Positions 28,707 to 39,227 are shown, counted from the first letter of the stretch. The stretch: DNA of 64,000 bases from Saccharopolyspora spinosa NRRL 18395 (GCF_000194155.1 NZ_GL877878.1:248001-312000); one strand, 5' to 3'. Notes: a model not told the origin generated them from the letters alone. Numbers and translations: made by a program.

Positions 28707-29844
28707 AGTCTTTGCCCGCGGAGCCGCCCGACGGGGGCTCGATGCGTAGGACGCGGTCGTCGCTGGAGATCGGGCGACCGCCGTCCTTGTTCGCGGTGCC
28801 CAGCCAGATCAGGCCGTCCGGGCCGAGCGCCGCGGCGGAGAACCGGCCATAGGTGTTCTCCATGACCTTCGTCGGCTGACCGGTGAAGGTGCCGTCCGGC
28901 GCCGGGTGCAAGGTGTACAGCGCGGCGGCGTCGCGCAGCGAAACCACCACCGTCGCCGGGTCGGCGGCGCAACCTGCCACCCCCGGCCGCTCCGCCCAGG
29001 TCCACGCCGGCGAGCCCAGCGGCTTCCCGAGCTGCACCCGGTACAGGGCATCCTGGCCACCGCTGCGGTCGGTCACCCAGTACATGCCCAGCGCGGGCGT
29101 GCCGCACAGGCCGCCCGGTTCGGTCAACCCGCTGGCGATCACCGGCGACTTCGGGTCCGGATTGCCTACGGCTGGCTTGCCGGAACCGTCGATGCGCAGC
29201 AATTTGCCCGCCAGCGACTGCGGATTGGAGGCGCTGGCCGGGCTGCCCGCGTTGCCGGTGGCGATCAGCAGCGAGCCCTGGCCGTCGTCGAGCATCGCCC
29301 CGGCGTTGCCCGTCGAACCCTTCGGGATGCCGGTCAGCACCGGCTTGGGCCGGTCCCCGGCCGCGACCCGCACGACCTGGTTGTCGCTGCTGGTCGTGAC
29401 GTAGGCGTAGAACAGCTCGTCCTCGTGGTAGGTGGGGGACAGCGCCAGCCCGGTGAGCCCGCCGCCGCCACTCGGATCGACCGGGATCTGCGCCAGCTCA
29501 ACGGGTTTCGTGCCGCGCTGCACGCGCAGCACCCGCCCGGTGGCCCGCTCGCCGACCAGCGCGCCCTGACCGTCGGGCAGGACCGCTATCGCTCCGACCG
29601 GGTCCAGGCAGGTGGCCACCACGGCCGGATCGGGATCCTCGCAGCCTACCGGCGCGTTGGGCTGCTGCGGTGAGGTGCCTGGTCCCGGCGGCGTGGGCTC
29701 GCTCTCGAACGACGGCTGCGGACCGGCCTGCGGCTCCAGCGAGGGAGGGTCGCCCCACGGCCTGGTGTGCTCGTCGGGGAATTGCGCGCAGCCCGCCAGC
29801 AGCGTGCCGAGCACGGCGGCCATGCCCAGCAGGAGACGACGCAT
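28705..29844 (-). CDS. PQQ-type glucose/sorbosone dehydrogenase-like lipoprotein
   Basis: The 379-residue protein starts MRRLLLGMAAVLGTLLAGCA, a lipoprotein signal peptide with lipobox LLAGC, and then a Pro-rich linker. The rest looks like the soluble aldose/sorbosone dehydrogenase beta-propeller (LPDGQGALVGERATGRVLRV, GLTGLALSPTYHEDELFYAY, GNAGAMLDDGQGSLLIATGN). Enzymes of this family oxidise sugars with PQQ, but many actinobacterial lipoprotein members lack proven activity. It should be anchored outside the membrane. A GTG at 29862 is an alternative start. Confidence 0.8.
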   Translation of the reverse strand: MRRLLLGMAAVLGTLLAGCAQFPDEHTRPWGDPPSLEPQAGPQPSFESEPTPPGPGTSPQQPNAPVGCEDPDPAVVATCLDPVGAIAVLPDGQGALVGERATGRVLRVQRGTKPVELAQIPVDPSGGGGLTGLALSPTYHEDELFYAYVTTSSDNQVVRVAAGDRPKPVLTGIPKGSTGNAGAMLDDGQGSLLIATGNAGSPASASNPQSLAGKLLRIDGSGKPAVGNPDPKSPVIASGLTEPGGLCGTPALGMYWVTDRSGGQDALYRVQLGKPLGSPAWTWAERPGVAGCAADPATVVVSLRDAAALYTLHPAPDGTFTGQPTKVMENTYGRFSAAALGPDGLIWLGTANKDGGRPISSDDRVLRIEPPSGGSAGKD

Positions 29845-29936
29845 GCGAAACGAGACTGCCACGACGCCCGAGCCTATCGGCCGAGGGGTAAACCCCGGGT
29901 GAGGACGTGCGCGAACCGCCTCCTCGTGTCGGCCCC

Positions 29937-29956
29937 GCAATTTCAATGAGCATTTT
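29937..29956. repeat. half palindrome GCAATTTCAATGAGC
   Basis: GCAATTTCAATGAGCATTTT matches the copy at 46862 (AGTTTCAATGAGCGTTTT). It carries one arm of the GTTTCAATTGAAAC palindrome family followed by a shared GAGC-NTTTT tail. Confidence 0.5.
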
Positions 29957-29986
29957 CCAACCCCTTCTTGCGTTGCGGTACGAGCG

Positions 29987-30104
29987 GCGGAACCTCAGCG
30001 GTTTTCCCGGCTGTGGGATCCCCGACTTGTTTATGGACCAATACGCGGCGTCCGGGCCGTCCTCACGAGACGAACCGCTGAGAACCCGCGGCGGTGCCGG
30101 CGGC
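29987..30104 (+). repeat. dispersed repeat family, copy A
   Basis: The element begins GCGGAACCTCAGCGG and ends CCGCTGAGAACCCGCGG, which form imperfect terminal inverted repeats. The interior has GGGATCCCCGACTTG, ATGGACCAATACG and CGTCCTCACGAG, shared with copies B and C. A short tail GCGGTGCCGGCGGC follows. It lies upstream of the lipoprotein gene and contains no plausible coding frame. Confidence 0.85.
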
Positions 30105-30180
30105 TAATGCCACTTGCGGTCGCCCCGGACCGTGGGACTTCCAGCCTCGCGGCTGCGGATCGGCCAGGACGAAAGAGGCT

Positions 30181-30219
30181 CAATTGGAAATCGGGTCTTG
30201 GATTTCCACTGAATTGCGA
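30181..30219. repeat. CAATTGGAAATC inverted repeat
   Basis: CAATTGGAAATC and GATTTCCACTGAATTG form an imperfect hairpin around GGGTCTTG. It resembles the AATTTCMATTGAAA palindromes elsewhere in the window but is more diverged. Confidence 0.45.
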
Positions 30220-30239
30220 GTGCGGGTCAACATGGCAGC

Positions 30240-30262
30240 GGTGTTCCGGGATGCGGAACACC
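30240..30262 (-). terminator. hairpin after the alpha/beta hydrolase
   Basis: GGTGTTCC and GGAACACC pair perfectly around 7 bases, 5 bases past the stop codon of the minus-strand hydrolase. Confidence 0.6.
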
Positions 30263-30267
30263 TTTCT

Positions 30268-31224
30268 TCAGCTGATCGGGTTCTCGGCTCGGCGGCGGGG
30301 GCCTGGTTCCGGGAGCGGCAGCCGGATGCGGCGCACCGGGGGCGGCGGTGGGTCGATGCCGAGGCGGGCGCACTCCACCGCTTCGACCCGGCGCAGCAGC
30401 AGGGCCAGCTCCTCGCGCACCACGTCGGGGGCTTCGAATGGGATGAAGTGCGACGTCGCCAGCATCCGCACCCGTGTTTGCGGCAGCGCCGCGACCGCCT
30501 TGGCGGTGCTGGAGAAGTCCGACAGCGGATCGTGCCGTCCGATGAGGACGGTCAGCGGGCAGCTCAGCCCGGCCACCTGGGTCCGGGCGGAGGCGCTCCA
30601 GGCGAGGCTCAACGCCAAGTGCCACTGCCAGTCCTCGTGCAGCAGTTGCCGCACCACGGCCGCGGCGACCGACCGATCCGTGTCGGGGTGCAGCAGGCCG
30701 CTGTACCGGACGAGCTGCGCTGAGAAGTCAGTGACCGGCAGCCGCGACGTGATCGACCAAAGCAGGCCGCCGACGAGCCGCAGCGAGGCGGAACCGCCGA
30801 CCGCGAGCAGCCGCCGGGCGAGTTCCGGCACGCCGAAGGCGGCTAGCAGCGCGTCCGCGCCCGCCGTCGGCGGCCCGGCGAGCAGCATCAGCCCGCGGAC
30901 CCGGTCCGGGAACCGCCGGGCGAGCTCGACCGCCACCACCGTGCCGGCGGACCAGCCGACGACAGTGCAGTCCTTCACCTCGGCGTCGTCGAGCACCGCC
31001 AACGCGTCGTCGATGTGATCACCCAGCGTGTTCTCGGGGTTGCGGTTCGGGGTCCAGCCCATCGTCCGAGCCGACGAATCCACCGGCAGCAACTCGGGTG
31101 CCCCACCGACCTCAGGACACACCAGGACCGCCTGCGAAGCCGCGATCCCCGGCGGGGAAACCCAGCCTCGAGACGGCATGCCACCTGCGGAAACGTCGAA
31201 TTCCCGGAACAACTGATCGGCCAT
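30268..31224 (-). CDS. alpha/beta fold hydrolase
   Basis: The 318-residue protein has the nucleophile elbow VVGWSAGTVVAVELARRFPD, an acid in PLTVLIGRHDPLSDF and the catalytic histidine in LATSHFIPFEAPDVV, giving a complete Ser-Asp-His triad. These fit hydrolases of the epoxide hydrolase/esterase type, and the substrate is unknown. The C terminus is Pro/Arg-rich (PPPPPVRRIRLPLPEPGPRR) and probably disordered. It is divergent from the DoxX gene. Confidence 0.85.
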   Translation of the reverse strand: MADQLFREFDVSAGGMPSRGWVSPPGIAASQAVLVCPEVGGAPELLPVDSSARTMGWTPNRNPENTLGDHIDDALAVLDDAEVKDCTVVGWSAGTVVAVELARRFPDRVRGLMLLAGPPTAGADALLAAFGVPELARRLLAVGGSASLRLVGGLLWSITSRLPVTDFSAQLVRYSGLLHPDTDRSVAAAVVRQLLHEDWQWHLALSLAWSASARTQVAGLSCPLTVLIGRHDPLSDFSSTAKAVAALPQTRVRMLATSHFIPFEAPDVVREELALLLRRVEAVECARLGIDPPPPPVRRIRLPLPEPGPRRRAENPIS

Positions 31225-31322
31225 CGGACCATTTTCCCCCAGCCGGTGTTACGCAGTATCGAACAAGTCACGTGTCGAGAAGCTTTTGCCGGAAAGGCTC
31301 GCACGTTGGGGTGACCATGCCC

Positions 31323-31328
31323 TAGCCT
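31323..31328 (+). promoter_or_regulatory. -10 box TAGCCT of the DoxX gene
   Basis: TAGCCT ends 8 bases before GTG 31337, consistent with a leaderless start. Confidence 0.45.
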
Positions 31329-31336
31329 CGTCCGGC

Positions 31337-32122
31337 GTGAGGATTCACGACGATCGCCCCGGCGGTGCGGGCGGCTACCCCGACGATCGCAACTACGGCG
31401 CGCACGCCCAGCAGCCAGGGGCAAGCGCGCAGGGTGCGTCGAGTGTGAAGGGTGCAGCGAGTGTGAAGAGTGCGCAGAGCACGCAGAGTCTCGATGCCCA
31501 GAAATACGCCAAATACGACGACGATGACGGCTACAGCGATGCCGAGGCCACGTCCGTGGTCGATCGGCGCGCTGCTGCTCCATCCGACTACTACGACGAG
31601 ATCGGCGACCCGCGCAAGCCCTTCGGCTGGAACGCGGGCACCGACCTCGGCCTGCTGATCCTGCGGTTGGCGCTGGGCGGGATCTTCCTCGCGCACGGCG
31701 CGCAGAAGCTCTTCGGCGTTCTCGACGGCCCGGAGCCCGACGGGTTCGCCATCGCGCTGAGCAAGATGGGCTTCGAGCAAAGCGCCGCGCTGGCCCTGGT
31801 GACCGGCGGCACCGAGCTCGGAGCCGGTGCGCTGCTGGTGCTCGGCCTGTTCACCCCGCTTGCCGCCGCCGGGATCGTCGGCGTGATGACCAACGCGATC
31901 TTCCTCAAGCTCGGCGCCGGGTTCTTCGCCGCCGCCGGTGGTTTCGAGCTGGAGGCGGCGCTCGGCGTGCTGGGACTCGGGTTGATGTTCACCGGCCCCG
32001 GCCGGGTCGCCCTGGACTACGGGCGGGTGTGGTTCCGCCGCCCGTTGCCCTTCGGCTTCATCAGCCTGATCATCGCTGTCGCCGCATCGGCGGCTGTCCT
32101 GGTCCTGTTCCACCGCCCCTGA
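31337..32122 (+). CDS. DoxX family membrane protein
   Basis: The 261-residue protein has about 95 N-terminal residues that are hydrophilic, Ala/Ser/Gln-rich and acidic (KYAKYDDDDGYSDAEA), followed by a four-helix DoxX domain: LGLLILRLALGGIFLAHGAQ, ALALVTGGTELGAGALLVLG, GIVGVMTNAIFLKLGAGFFA and FISLIIAVAASAAVLVLF. DoxX proteins take part in membrane redox or thiol-stress complexes in mycobacteria; a specific role cannot be assigned. The DNA for the N-terminal tail contains short G-rich near-repeats (GTGAAGGGTGCAGCG/GTGAAGAGTGCGCAG). Confidence 0.85.
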   Translation: MRIHDDRPGGAGGYPDDRNYGAHAQQPGASAQGASSVKGAASVKSAQSTQSLDAQKYAKYDDDDGYSDAEATSVVDRRAAAPSDYYDEIGDPRKPFGWNAGTDLGLLILRLALGGIFLAHGAQKLFGVLDGPEPDGFAIALSKMGFEQSAALALVTGGTELGAGALLVLGLFTPLAAAGIVGVMTNAIFLKLGAGFFAAAGGFELEAALGVLGLGLMFTGPGRVALDYGRVWFRRPLPFGFISLIIAVAASAAVLVLFHRP

Positions 32123-32134
32123 CCAGAACACGCG

Positions 32135-32170
32135 AAACGGGCCCGCACCTCTTGGTGCCGGGCCCGTTTT
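32135..32170 (+). terminator. intrinsic terminator of the DoxX gene
   Basis: ACGGGCCCG plus CACC pairs with GGTG plus CGGGCCCGT with a one-base bulge, loop TCTT, followed by TTT. Confidence 0.85.
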
Positions 32171-32192
32171 CACGTTCAGCCGAAGCGCGGAA

Positions 32193-32226
32193 GGGCAGCC
32201 TTGCCGACAAATCGGCAAGGCTGCCC
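32193..32226. terminator. 15-bp perfect hairpin between DoxX and ilvD
   Basis: GGGCAGCCTTGCCGA pairs perfectly with TCGGCAAGGCTGCCC around the loop CAAA. It is a second hairpin in the convergent DoxX-ilvD region. Confidence 0.7.
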
Positions 32227-32300
32227 GTCACACGTTTGCCGTGGCCACTTGCGTCCGCTGCGCCACCGCCGCGAGGCTCGGAGTCGTATCTGCAGAGCTT

Positions 32301-32364
32301 TCGCAAGCGCCGGCGCTTAGCCCACCTGTGCAACTCGCACCGCCGCGGGTTCTGCGGTTCCGCT
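32301..32364 (-). repeat. dispersed repeat family, copy E (internal deletion)
   Basis: On the minus strand it reads AGCGGAACC directly joined to GCAGAACCCGCGGCGGTGC, then GAGTTGCACAGGTGGGCTAA and GCGCCGGCGCTTGCG. It therefore has both ends and the tail of the family but lacks the 70-100 bp interior of copies A-C. Confidence 0.75.
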
Positions 32365-32401
32365 ACGGGCACCGCTACGCAGGACCCCTCCGGAGACAGG
32401 T

Positions 32402-34246
32402 CTACTTGTTGACGTCGCGGACTGCTCCGTAGGAGGCGGAGGTGGCGAGGCGGGCGTAGGCGCGCAGCGCCGCCGTGACCTTGCGGTCTCGGCCGACCGG
32501 CTGCCACGGGTGCTCGCTGGCCTCCAGCTTGGCGCGGCGTTCGGCCAGCACCTCGTCGGACACCAGCAGTTCCAGCTTCCGCTCGCGGACATCGATGAGG
32601 ATCTGGTCACCGTCGTTGACGAGCCCGATAGTGCCGCCGTTGGCCGCCTCCGGTGAGATATGCCCGATGGACAGGCCGGAGGAACCGCCGGAGAAGCGGC
32701 CGTCGGTGATCAGCGCGCACTTCTTGCCCAGCCCCGAACCCTTGAGGAACGCGGTCGGGTGCAGCATCTCCTGCATGCCCGGGCCGCCCGCGGGGCCCTC
32801 GTAGCGGACCACCAGCACCTCGCCCGGCTGGATCTCCTTGTTCAGGATCACCGACACGGCCTGCTCCTGGCTCTCCACGACCCGAGCCGGGCCCTGGAAG
32901 TACCACAGCTCTTCCTCGACACCGGCGGTCTTGACCACCGCGCCCTCGTCGGCGAGGTTGCCCTTGAGCACGGCCAGCCCGCCGTCCGCGGTGTAGGCGT
33001 GCGCGACGTCGCGGATGCAGCCCCCCTCGGCGTCGGTGTCCAAGGAGGACCAGCGGTTGTCCGTGGAGAACGCCTGCGTGGTGCGAACCCCGCCCGGCGC
33101 CGCGTGGAACAGCTCGATGGCCTCCTCCGACGGCGATTCGCCGCGGATGTCCCAGCTGGACAGCCATTCGGTCAGGCTCGCGCTGTGCACCGAGGAAACG
33201 TCGCGGTGCAGCAGGCTGGCCCGGTCGAGCTCGCCGAGGATCGCGCTGATGCCGCCGGCCCGGTGCACGTCCTCCATGTGGTAGTCGGAGTTCGGGCTGA
33301 CCTTCGACAGGCACGGCACCCGGCGGCTGATCTCCGCGATGTCGTCCAGGGTGAAGTCGATCTCGCCTTCGAGCGCGGCGGCCAGCGTGTGCAGCACCGT
33401 GTTCGTGGAGCCGCCCATCGCCATGTCCAGCGCCATCGCGTTCTCGAACGCCTTCTTGTTGGCGACCGAGCGGGGCAGCACCGACTCGTCGTCCTCGCCG
33501 TAGTAGCGCTTGGCGATGCGCACCACGGTTCGGCCGGCCTCCTCGAACAGGGCGCGGCGCGCGACGTGGGTGGCCAATGTGGACCCGTTGCCGGGCAGCG
33601 CCAGGCCGAGTGCCTCGGTGAGGCAGTTCATCGAGTTGGCGGTGAACATGCCCGAGCAGGAACCGCAAGTCGGGCAGGCCGAGCGCTCGACCTCGGAGAG
33701 CCCGGCGTCGTCCACCGCGGGGTTCGCGGACGCCGAGATGGTGGTGATCAGGTCGGTCGGCGCGTGCGCGACCCCGTCCACCACGACCGCCTTGCCGGCC
33801 TCCATCGGGCCACCGGAGACGAACACCGTCGGGATGTTCAGCCGCATCGCGGCGTTGAGCATGCCAGGGGTGATCTTGTCGCAGTTGGAGATGCACACCA
33901 GCGCGTCGGCCTGGTGCGCGTTGACCATGTACTCCACCGAGTCGGCGATCAGCTCCCGCGAGGGCAGCGAATAGAGCATCCCGCCGTGGCCCATCGCGAT
34001 GCCGTCGTCCACCGCGATGGTGTGGAACTCCCGCGGCACGCCCCCGGCCTCGCGGATCGTCGCGGCGACCACGTCGCCGAGGTCGCGCAGGTGCACGTGG
34101 CCAGGCACGAACTGGGTGTAGGAGTTGGCGATCGCCACAATGGGCTTGCCGAAGTCGTCGTCGGTCATGCCGGTGGCACGCCACAGCGAGCGGGCGCCGG
34201 CGGCATTGCGTCCGTGCGTCGTGGTGCGAGAGCGCAGCTGGGGCAT
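32402..34246 (-). CDS. ilvD: dihydroxy-acid dehydratase
   Basis: IlvD dehydrates 2,3-dihydroxy acids to the 2-oxo acids of isoleucine and valine. The 614-residue protein has the Fe-S cysteines in [10 protein letters not shown] and [11 protein letters not shown], and the catalytic-region motifs [16 protein letters not shown] ([18 protein letters not shown]) and [19 protein letters not shown] 34246 was chosen because [20 protein letters not shown] is the family N terminus and AAGAAGG precedes it. The frame is open 55 codons further upstream, but there it runs through repeat copy B. Confidence 0.97.
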   Translation of the reverse strand: MPQLRSRTTTHGRNAAGARSLWRATGMTDDDFGKPIVAIANSYTQFVPGHVHLRDLGDVVAATIREAGGVPREFHTIAVDDGIAMGHGGMLYSLPSRELIADSVEYMVNAHQADALVCISNCDKITPGMLNAAMRLNIPTVFVSGGPMEAGKAVVVDGVAHAPTDLITTISASANPAVDDAGLSEVERSACPTCGSCSGMFTANSMNCLTEALGLALPGNGSTLATHVARRALFEEAGRTVVRIAKRYYGEDDESVLPRSVANKKAFENAMALDMAMGGSTNTVLHTLAAALEGEIDFTLDDIAEISRRVPCLSKVSPNSDYHMEDVHRAGGISAILGELDRASLLHRDVSSVHSASLTEWLSSWDIRGESPSEEAIELFHAAPGGVRTTQAFSTDNRWSSLDTDAEGGCIRDVAHAYTADGGLAVLKGNLADEGAVVKTAGVEEELWYFQGPARVVESQEQAVSVILNKEIQPGEVLVVRYEGPAGGPGMQEMLHPTAFLKGSGLGKKCALITDGRFSGGSSGLSIGHISPEAANGGTIGLVNDGDQILIDVRERKLELLVSDEVLAERRAKLEASEHPWQPVGRDRKVTAALRAYARLATSASYGAVRDVNK

Positions 34247-34296
34247 ATAGACCTTCTTACGGATTTTCGGGACTGGTTTGCTTAGCGGTGCAAGTA

Positions 34297-34470
34297 GCGG
34301 AACCTCAGAAGCCTTCTCGATTCCGGGATCCCCGACTTGTGTATGCCACATAAGTGGCGTCGGGGTTGTCCTCGCGAGATAGCTCCGGGTGCGGCTGTCC
34401 CCGCAAGACACCGTTGAGAACCCGCTGCAAGTTGCTCAGGGGGCTAAGCGACTTCGCCGTTTGCGGCGGC
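34297..34470 (+). repeat. dispersed repeat family, copy B
   Basis: This is the longest copy. It begins GCGGAACCTCAGAAGCCTTC, has GGGATCCCCGACTTGTGTAT and GTCGGGGTTGTCCTCGCGAG inside, then GTTGAGAACCCGCTGCAAG and a tail GGGGGCTAAGCGACTTCGCC. The inner segment TATGCCACATA forms a small hairpin where copy C has CGTATGGACCAATACG, so pairing is kept while bases change. It lies in the leader region of ilvD, antisense to it. Confidence 0.85.
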
Positions 34471-34609
34471 TTTCGGCCTTGCGAGTTGAGCGTCGCGGCT
34501 TGCGGTCTACCGTCGGAAGTGGCGTCGCCACCTGCCTGACGACAACGCGTTGAGCTCATTCGCCCGGGCAGCGCCTTTTGGGCGCGGAGGGTTTGCGGTG
34601 CGGTCGACA

Positions 34610-35155
34610 TTACTCCTGCGTGGTCGGGTCGGGCAGCCGCCCACCGCTGATCGCCGCGACCCGGGGCAGGTCGCGCACCCGCACCGCCGGGAGTTGGATC
34701 TCCTTGCCGGAGTGCAGCACGGCCTTGAGCCAACGCCGCTGGTCCAGCCGTAGCGACACCACGTCGTCCCAGCTGAACTTGGTGCGGCCGAACGCGGTGC
34801 GCACCACGACCTGCTGGGTGTCGACCGTGGTCCGGGTCCGCAGGATCCACACCAGCAGCCCGAGCGGGATCAGGTAGAGCAGCAGCGCCCAGGTGCCCGC
34901 GGTGGTGGCGAGCGGGGTGGCGCAGATGGTGATCGCCAGCACGGCCAGCAGCGCTACCGGGGTGATCCGGAACGTCAGGGACTTCGGGGACTCGGGCTTT
35001 GCCGGGGCCCCGGCCGCGTCGCTCTTCTCCGCCTTCTCCGCCTGCTTGGCGTCGGCCTGCTCGGCGCGTTCCGCGGCGGAGGGCTTGTTGCCGGAGGGCT
35101 CCGTGGCGGGCTGCTCGGCGTCGGGCTGCTCGGGCTCCTGCGGGGTCTCACTCAC
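34610..35155 (-). CDS. PH domain-containing membrane protein (CFP-6-like)
   Basis: The 181-residue protein has a 60-residue hydrophilic Glu/Ala/Lys-rich N terminus, two hydrophobic segments (ITPVALLAVLAITICATPLA and GTWALLLYLIPLGLLVWIL) and then a bacterial PH-like domain (VVVRTAFGRTKFSWDDVVSL, LKAVLHSGKEIQLPAVRV). It matches the low-molecular-weight antigen CFP-6 (Rv3004), which has the same place beside ilvB in M. tuberculosis. It is divergent from the ilvB leader. The function is unknown. Confidence 0.8.
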   Translation of the reverse strand: MSETPQEPEQPDAEQPATEPSGNKPSAAERAEQADAKQAEKAEKSDAAGAPAKPESPKSLTFRITPVALLAVLAITICATPLATTAGTWALLLYLIPLGLLVWILRTRTTVDTQQVVVRTAFGRTKFSWDDVVSLRLDQRRWLKAVLHSGKEIQLPAVRVRDLPRVAAISGGRLPDPTTQE

Positions 35156-35370
35156 GTCCCGATGGTCTCACCTGCGAAATCCGGGCTTCGTGGGCGGTCG
35201 CGGGCGGCGCGGCCGGACACGTCCCGTTCACGGCCGCGGGCGCGGCGGACGTCACATCGACCGGCGTCCGAGACCCGTCATGGCCTTGTTGACCAGGGAT
35301 TACTCCCGATCCGGGCGGCTCGGCTCGGCATCCCAGGTGTCCACTATCCGGGAAGATTGTCCCGCATGGT

Positions 35371-35399
35371 TTGACGTGGGGGGCCGCTTTGATTAACGT
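35371..35399 (+). promoter_or_regulatory. promoter of the ilvB attenuator transcript
   Basis: TTGACG (35371-35376), a 17-base spacer and TAACGT (35394-35399) match the actinobacterial housekeeping consensus. The expected start of RNA falls on or next to the ATG of the leader peptide. Confidence 0.7.
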
Positions 35400-35406
35400 C
35401 CTAGCC

Positions 35407-35457
35407 ATGCTGCGACTGCACAACATTCTCGTACTTCCCCGGCGCGTCGACGCCTAG
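35407..35457 (+). CDS. ilvB attenuator leader peptide
   Basis: The 16-codon frame encodes [16 protein letters not shown], with the run Ile-Leu-Val-Leu at codons 7-10 plus another Val and two more Leu. A peptide rich in the three end products of the pathway, placed before a hairpin pair and a terminator, is the hallmark of ribosome-mediated attenuation. No ribosome-binding site precedes the ATG, but the promoter places the transcript start at the ATG, so it is probably read as a leaderless mRNA. The stop codon lies inside the first stem. Confidence 0.85.
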   Translation: MLRLHNILVLPRRVDA

Positions 35458-35520
35458 GAAGTTCGCAGCATCGACGCGCCAACCCTCGTCAGGCCTATTT
35501 GAGGTCTGCGGGGGTTTTTT
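35441..35520 (+). promoter_or_regulatory. ilvBNC transcription attenuator
   Basis: GGCGCGTCGA (35441-35450) pairs perfectly with TCGACGCGCC (35471-35480), covering the end of the leader peptide. Directly after it, AACCCTCG plus CAGGCCT pairs with AGGTCTG plus CGGGGGTT (35481-35514) and runs into six Ts (35515-35520), an intrinsic terminator. Stalling at the Ile-Leu-Val-Leu codons would keep the ribosome off the first stem and change folding downstream so that transcription reads through. ilvB begins 37 bases beyond. Confidence 0.85.
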
Positions 35521-35557
35521 CGTGTCCGGTCCAACTCCCGACCCCGAGGCAGACCCG

Positions 35558-37390
35558 ATGACCAGCGCCAATACACGGCAGAATCCGGTCCCGGCGCCCC
35601 CGCCAGGACGCCGTCCCAAGCCCGCGCCGCCAAGCGGTGCCCCAGTGAAGATGACCGGTGCGCAGGCACTAGTTCGTTCACTGGAGTCCGTTGGCTGCGA
35701 GATCGTCTTCGGGATTCCGGGCGGCACGATCCTGCCTTCCTACGACCCGCTCCTCGACTCCAAAAAGGTCCGGCACGTGCTGGTCCGCCACGAGCAGGGT
35801 GCCGGGCACGCGGCAACCGGCTACGCGCAGGCCACCGGCAAGGTCGGGGTGTGCATGGCGACCTCCGGCCCGGGCGCGACCAACCTGGTCACCGCGCTCG
35901 TCGACGCGCACATGGACTCGGTCCCGGTCGTCGCGATCACCGGTCAGCAAAGCACCGGCTTGATCGGCACCGACGCCTTCCAGGAAGCCGACATCTGCGG
36001 CATCACGCTGCCGATCACCAAGCACAACTTCCTGGTCACCGACCCCGATGAACTGCCGCGGACCATCGCCGAGGCGTTCTACATCGCCTCCAGCGGTCGG
36101 CCCGGCCCGGTGCTGGTGGACATCCCCAAGGACGTCCAGCAGGCGACCGTGTCGTTCTCCTGGCCGCCGGAGATGAAGCTGCCCGGCTACCGGCCGACCA
36201 GCAAGCCGCACGGCAAGCAGGTCCGGGAGGCCGCCAAGCTGATCGCCGAGGCGCAGCGGCCGGTGTTCTACGTCGGCGGCGGGGTCATCAAGGCCGAGGC
36301 GCACGCCGAGCTGCGGGAGTTGGCCGAGCGCACCCGCATCCCGGTGGTCACCACGCTGATGGCGCGGGGCGCGTTCCCCGACTCGCACCCCCAGCACCTG
36401 GGCATGCCCGGCATGCACGGCAAGGTGGCCGCGGTCGCCGCGATGCAGCGCGCCGACCTGCTGATCGCGCTGGGCGCCCGCTTCGACGACCGGGTCACCG
36501 GCCAGCTCTCGTCGTTCGCACCCGACGCCAAGGTCGTGCACGCCGACATCGACCCCGCGGAGATCTCCAAGAACCGCTACGCGGACGTGCCGATCGTCGG
36601 CGACTGCAAGGAAGTGCTCAGCGAGCTGATCGGCGCGGTCACCACCGCCACCGGCGAGCGCGGTACCGCCGACCTGGCGCCCTGGTGGGAGCTGCTCGAC
36701 GACCTGCGCAAGCGGTTCCCGCTGGGCTACGAGTGGCCGAGCGACGGCAGCCTGTCGCCGGAGTACGTCATCGAGCGAATCGGCAAGCTGGTCGGCCCGG
36801 ACGCCATCTACGCCGCCGGCGTGGGCCAGCACCAGATGTGGGCCGCGCAGTTCGTCGGCTACGAGCACCCGCGCACCTGGCTGAACTCCGGGGGGCTCGG
36901 CACGATGGGCTACGCGGTGCCCGCCGCGATGGGTGCCAAGGCCGGGATGCCGGGCACGGCGGTGTGGGCAATCGACGGCGACGGCTGCTTCCAGATGACC
37001 AACCAGGAGCTCGCTACCTGCGCCATCGAGGGCATCCCCATCAAGGTTGCCGTCATCAACAACGGCAACCTCGGTATGGTCCGTCAGTGGCAGAACCTGT
37101 TTTACTCCGAGCGCTACTCACACAGTGACCTCGGCACCCACAAGCACCGCATCCCGGATTTCAAACTGCTGGCCGAGGCCTACGGCTGCGCGGGCCTGCG
37201 ATGCGAGTCCAAAGAGGACGTCGACAGCGTCATCCAGCGGGCGATGGAGATCAACGACCGACCCGTCGTGATCGACTTCGTGGTGGGCGAGGACGCCCAG
37301 GTGTGGCCGATGGTGGCCGCCGGTACCGGAAACGACGAGATCATGGCGGCGCGCGGTATTCGCCCGCTGTTCGACGAGGACGAGGGGTGA
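35558..37390 (+). CDS. ilvB: acetolactate synthase large subunit
   Basis: IlvB joins two pyruvates, or pyruvate and 2-oxobutyrate, as the first common step to valine, leucine and isoleucine. The 610-residue protein has the N-terminal FGIPGG, the ThDP-activating glutamate in [11 protein letters not shown], the FAD-region GMPGMHG and the ThDP-Mg motif from IDGDGCFQM to [13 protein letters not shown] 35558 has GAGG upstream; GTG 35522 adjoins the terminator and is less likely. It overlaps ilvN by four bases. Confidence 0.96.
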   Translation: MTSANTRQNPVPAPPPGRRPKPAPPSGAPVKMTGAQALVRSLESVGCEIVFGIPGGTILPSYDPLLDSKKVRHVLVRHEQGAGHAATGYAQATGKVGVCMATSGPGATNLVTALVDAHMDSVPVVAITGQQSTGLIGTDAFQEADICGITLPITKHNFLVTDPDELPRTIAEAFYIASSGRPGPVLVDIPKDVQQATVSFSWPPEMKLPGYRPTSKPHGKQVREAAKLIAEAQRPVFYVGGGVIKAEAHAELRELAERTRIPVVTTLMARGAFPDSHPQHLGMPGMHGKVAAVAAMQRADLLIALGARFDDRVTGQLSSFAPDAKVVHADIDPAEISKNRYADVPIVGDCKEVLSELIGAVTTATGERGTADLAPWWELLDDLRKRFPLGYEWPSDGSLSPEYVIERIGKLVGPDAIYAAGVGQHQMWAAQFVGYEHPRTWLNSGGLGTMGYAVPAAMGAKAGMPGTAVWAIDGDGCFQMTNQELATCAIEGIPIKVAVINNGNLGMVRQWQNLFYSERYSHSDLGTHKHRIPDFKLLAEAYGCAGLRCESKEDVDSVIQRAMEINDRPVVIDFVVGEDAQVWPMVAAGTGNDEIMAARGIRPLFDEDEG

Positions 37391-37905
37391 GCGCGCCAAT
37401 GACCCGACACACGCTGAGCGTGCTGGTGGAGAACGTCCCCGGGGTGCTCGCCCGGGTGGCCGGCCTGTTCTCCCGCCGCAGCTTCAACATCGAGTCGCTC
37501 GCGGTCGGCCCGACCGAGCACCCGGACATCTCCAGGATGACGATCGTGGTCGCCGTCTCGGACCAGCCTCTGGAGCAGGTCACCAAGCAGCTCAACAAGC
37601 TGGTGAACGTGATCAAGATCGTGGAGCTGGAGACCGACGCCGCGGTGCAGCGGGAGCTGCTGCTGGTCAAGGTCCGCGCCGACGCGTCGGTGCGCAGCCA
37701 GGTGCTGGAGACGGTGCAGCTGTTCCGCGCGAAAGTGGTTGACGTCTCCCCGGAGGCGCTGACCGTCGAGGCCACCGGTACCGCCGATAAGCTCGACGCA
37801 TTGCTGCGAATGCTGGAACCCTACGGCGTGCGTGAGATGGTGCAGTCGGGAACGATCGCGATCGGGCGTGGCCCGCGCTCCATCACGGCCATTGCAGTGC
37901 GCTGA
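37387..37905 (+). CDS. ilvN: acetolactate synthase small (regulatory) subunit
   Basis: IlvN binds valine and controls IlvB activity. The 172-residue protein has an N-terminal ACT domain ([34 protein letters not shown]) and the ALS small-subunit C-terminal domain ([33 protein letters not shown]). GTG 37387 overlaps the ilvB stop as GTGA; ATG 37399 is an alternative four codons in. ilvC follows after about 150 bases that hold no leader peptide that I can see. Confidence 0.96.
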   Translation: MSAPMTRHTLSVLVENVPGVLARVAGLFSRRSFNIESLAVGPTEHPDISRMTIVVAVSDQPLEQVTKQLNKLVNVIKIVELETDAAVQRELLLVKVRADASVRSQVLETVQLFRAKVVDVSPEALTVEATGTADKLDALLRMLEPYGVREMVQSGTIAIGRGPRSITAIAVR

Positions 37906-38045
37906 TCCGGCGCCTCCGCCACAGTGCCGAAAACCGAAGAGTCTGTCGCCGAATTCGTCCGCGAAGCCGTCCCGGCGGGTACCCCCCGGACGAGGAACCA
38001 TCGCCTCGGCGGCAGACACGAAGAAGTCCCGAAAGGAAACGCTGA

Positions 38046-39047
<1,002 letters not shown>

Positions 39048-39214
39048 GAGGTCCAGATTTTCGGCGGCGTGCCAACCGCGCGTCCGGCCGATACGAAAGG
39101 CCCGGTGAAACCCACGAGGAATCACCGGGCCTCGGCTTTCCGACCGGGAGTCGGTAGGTTCCGCCCCCGTTTCCCAGTTGCCGAAAGGGGAAACCGGTCG
39201 CTGCGGGTGAGGGA

Positions 39215-39220
39215 TAGGGT
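39215..39220 (+). promoter_or_regulatory. -10 box TAGGGT of the DUF397-like gene
   Basis: TAGGGT ends 7 bases before GTG 39228 and there is no ribosome-binding site, which fits a leaderless transcript. Confidence 0.5.
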
Positions 39221-39227
39221 ACGTGTC

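Noticed and set aside
34247..34411. N-terminal extension of ilvD
   Set aside because: The extra 55 codons translate repeat copy B. A similar VGDPG-EKA-EVP string appears at copy C because the DNA is repeated, not because it is a conserved peptide.
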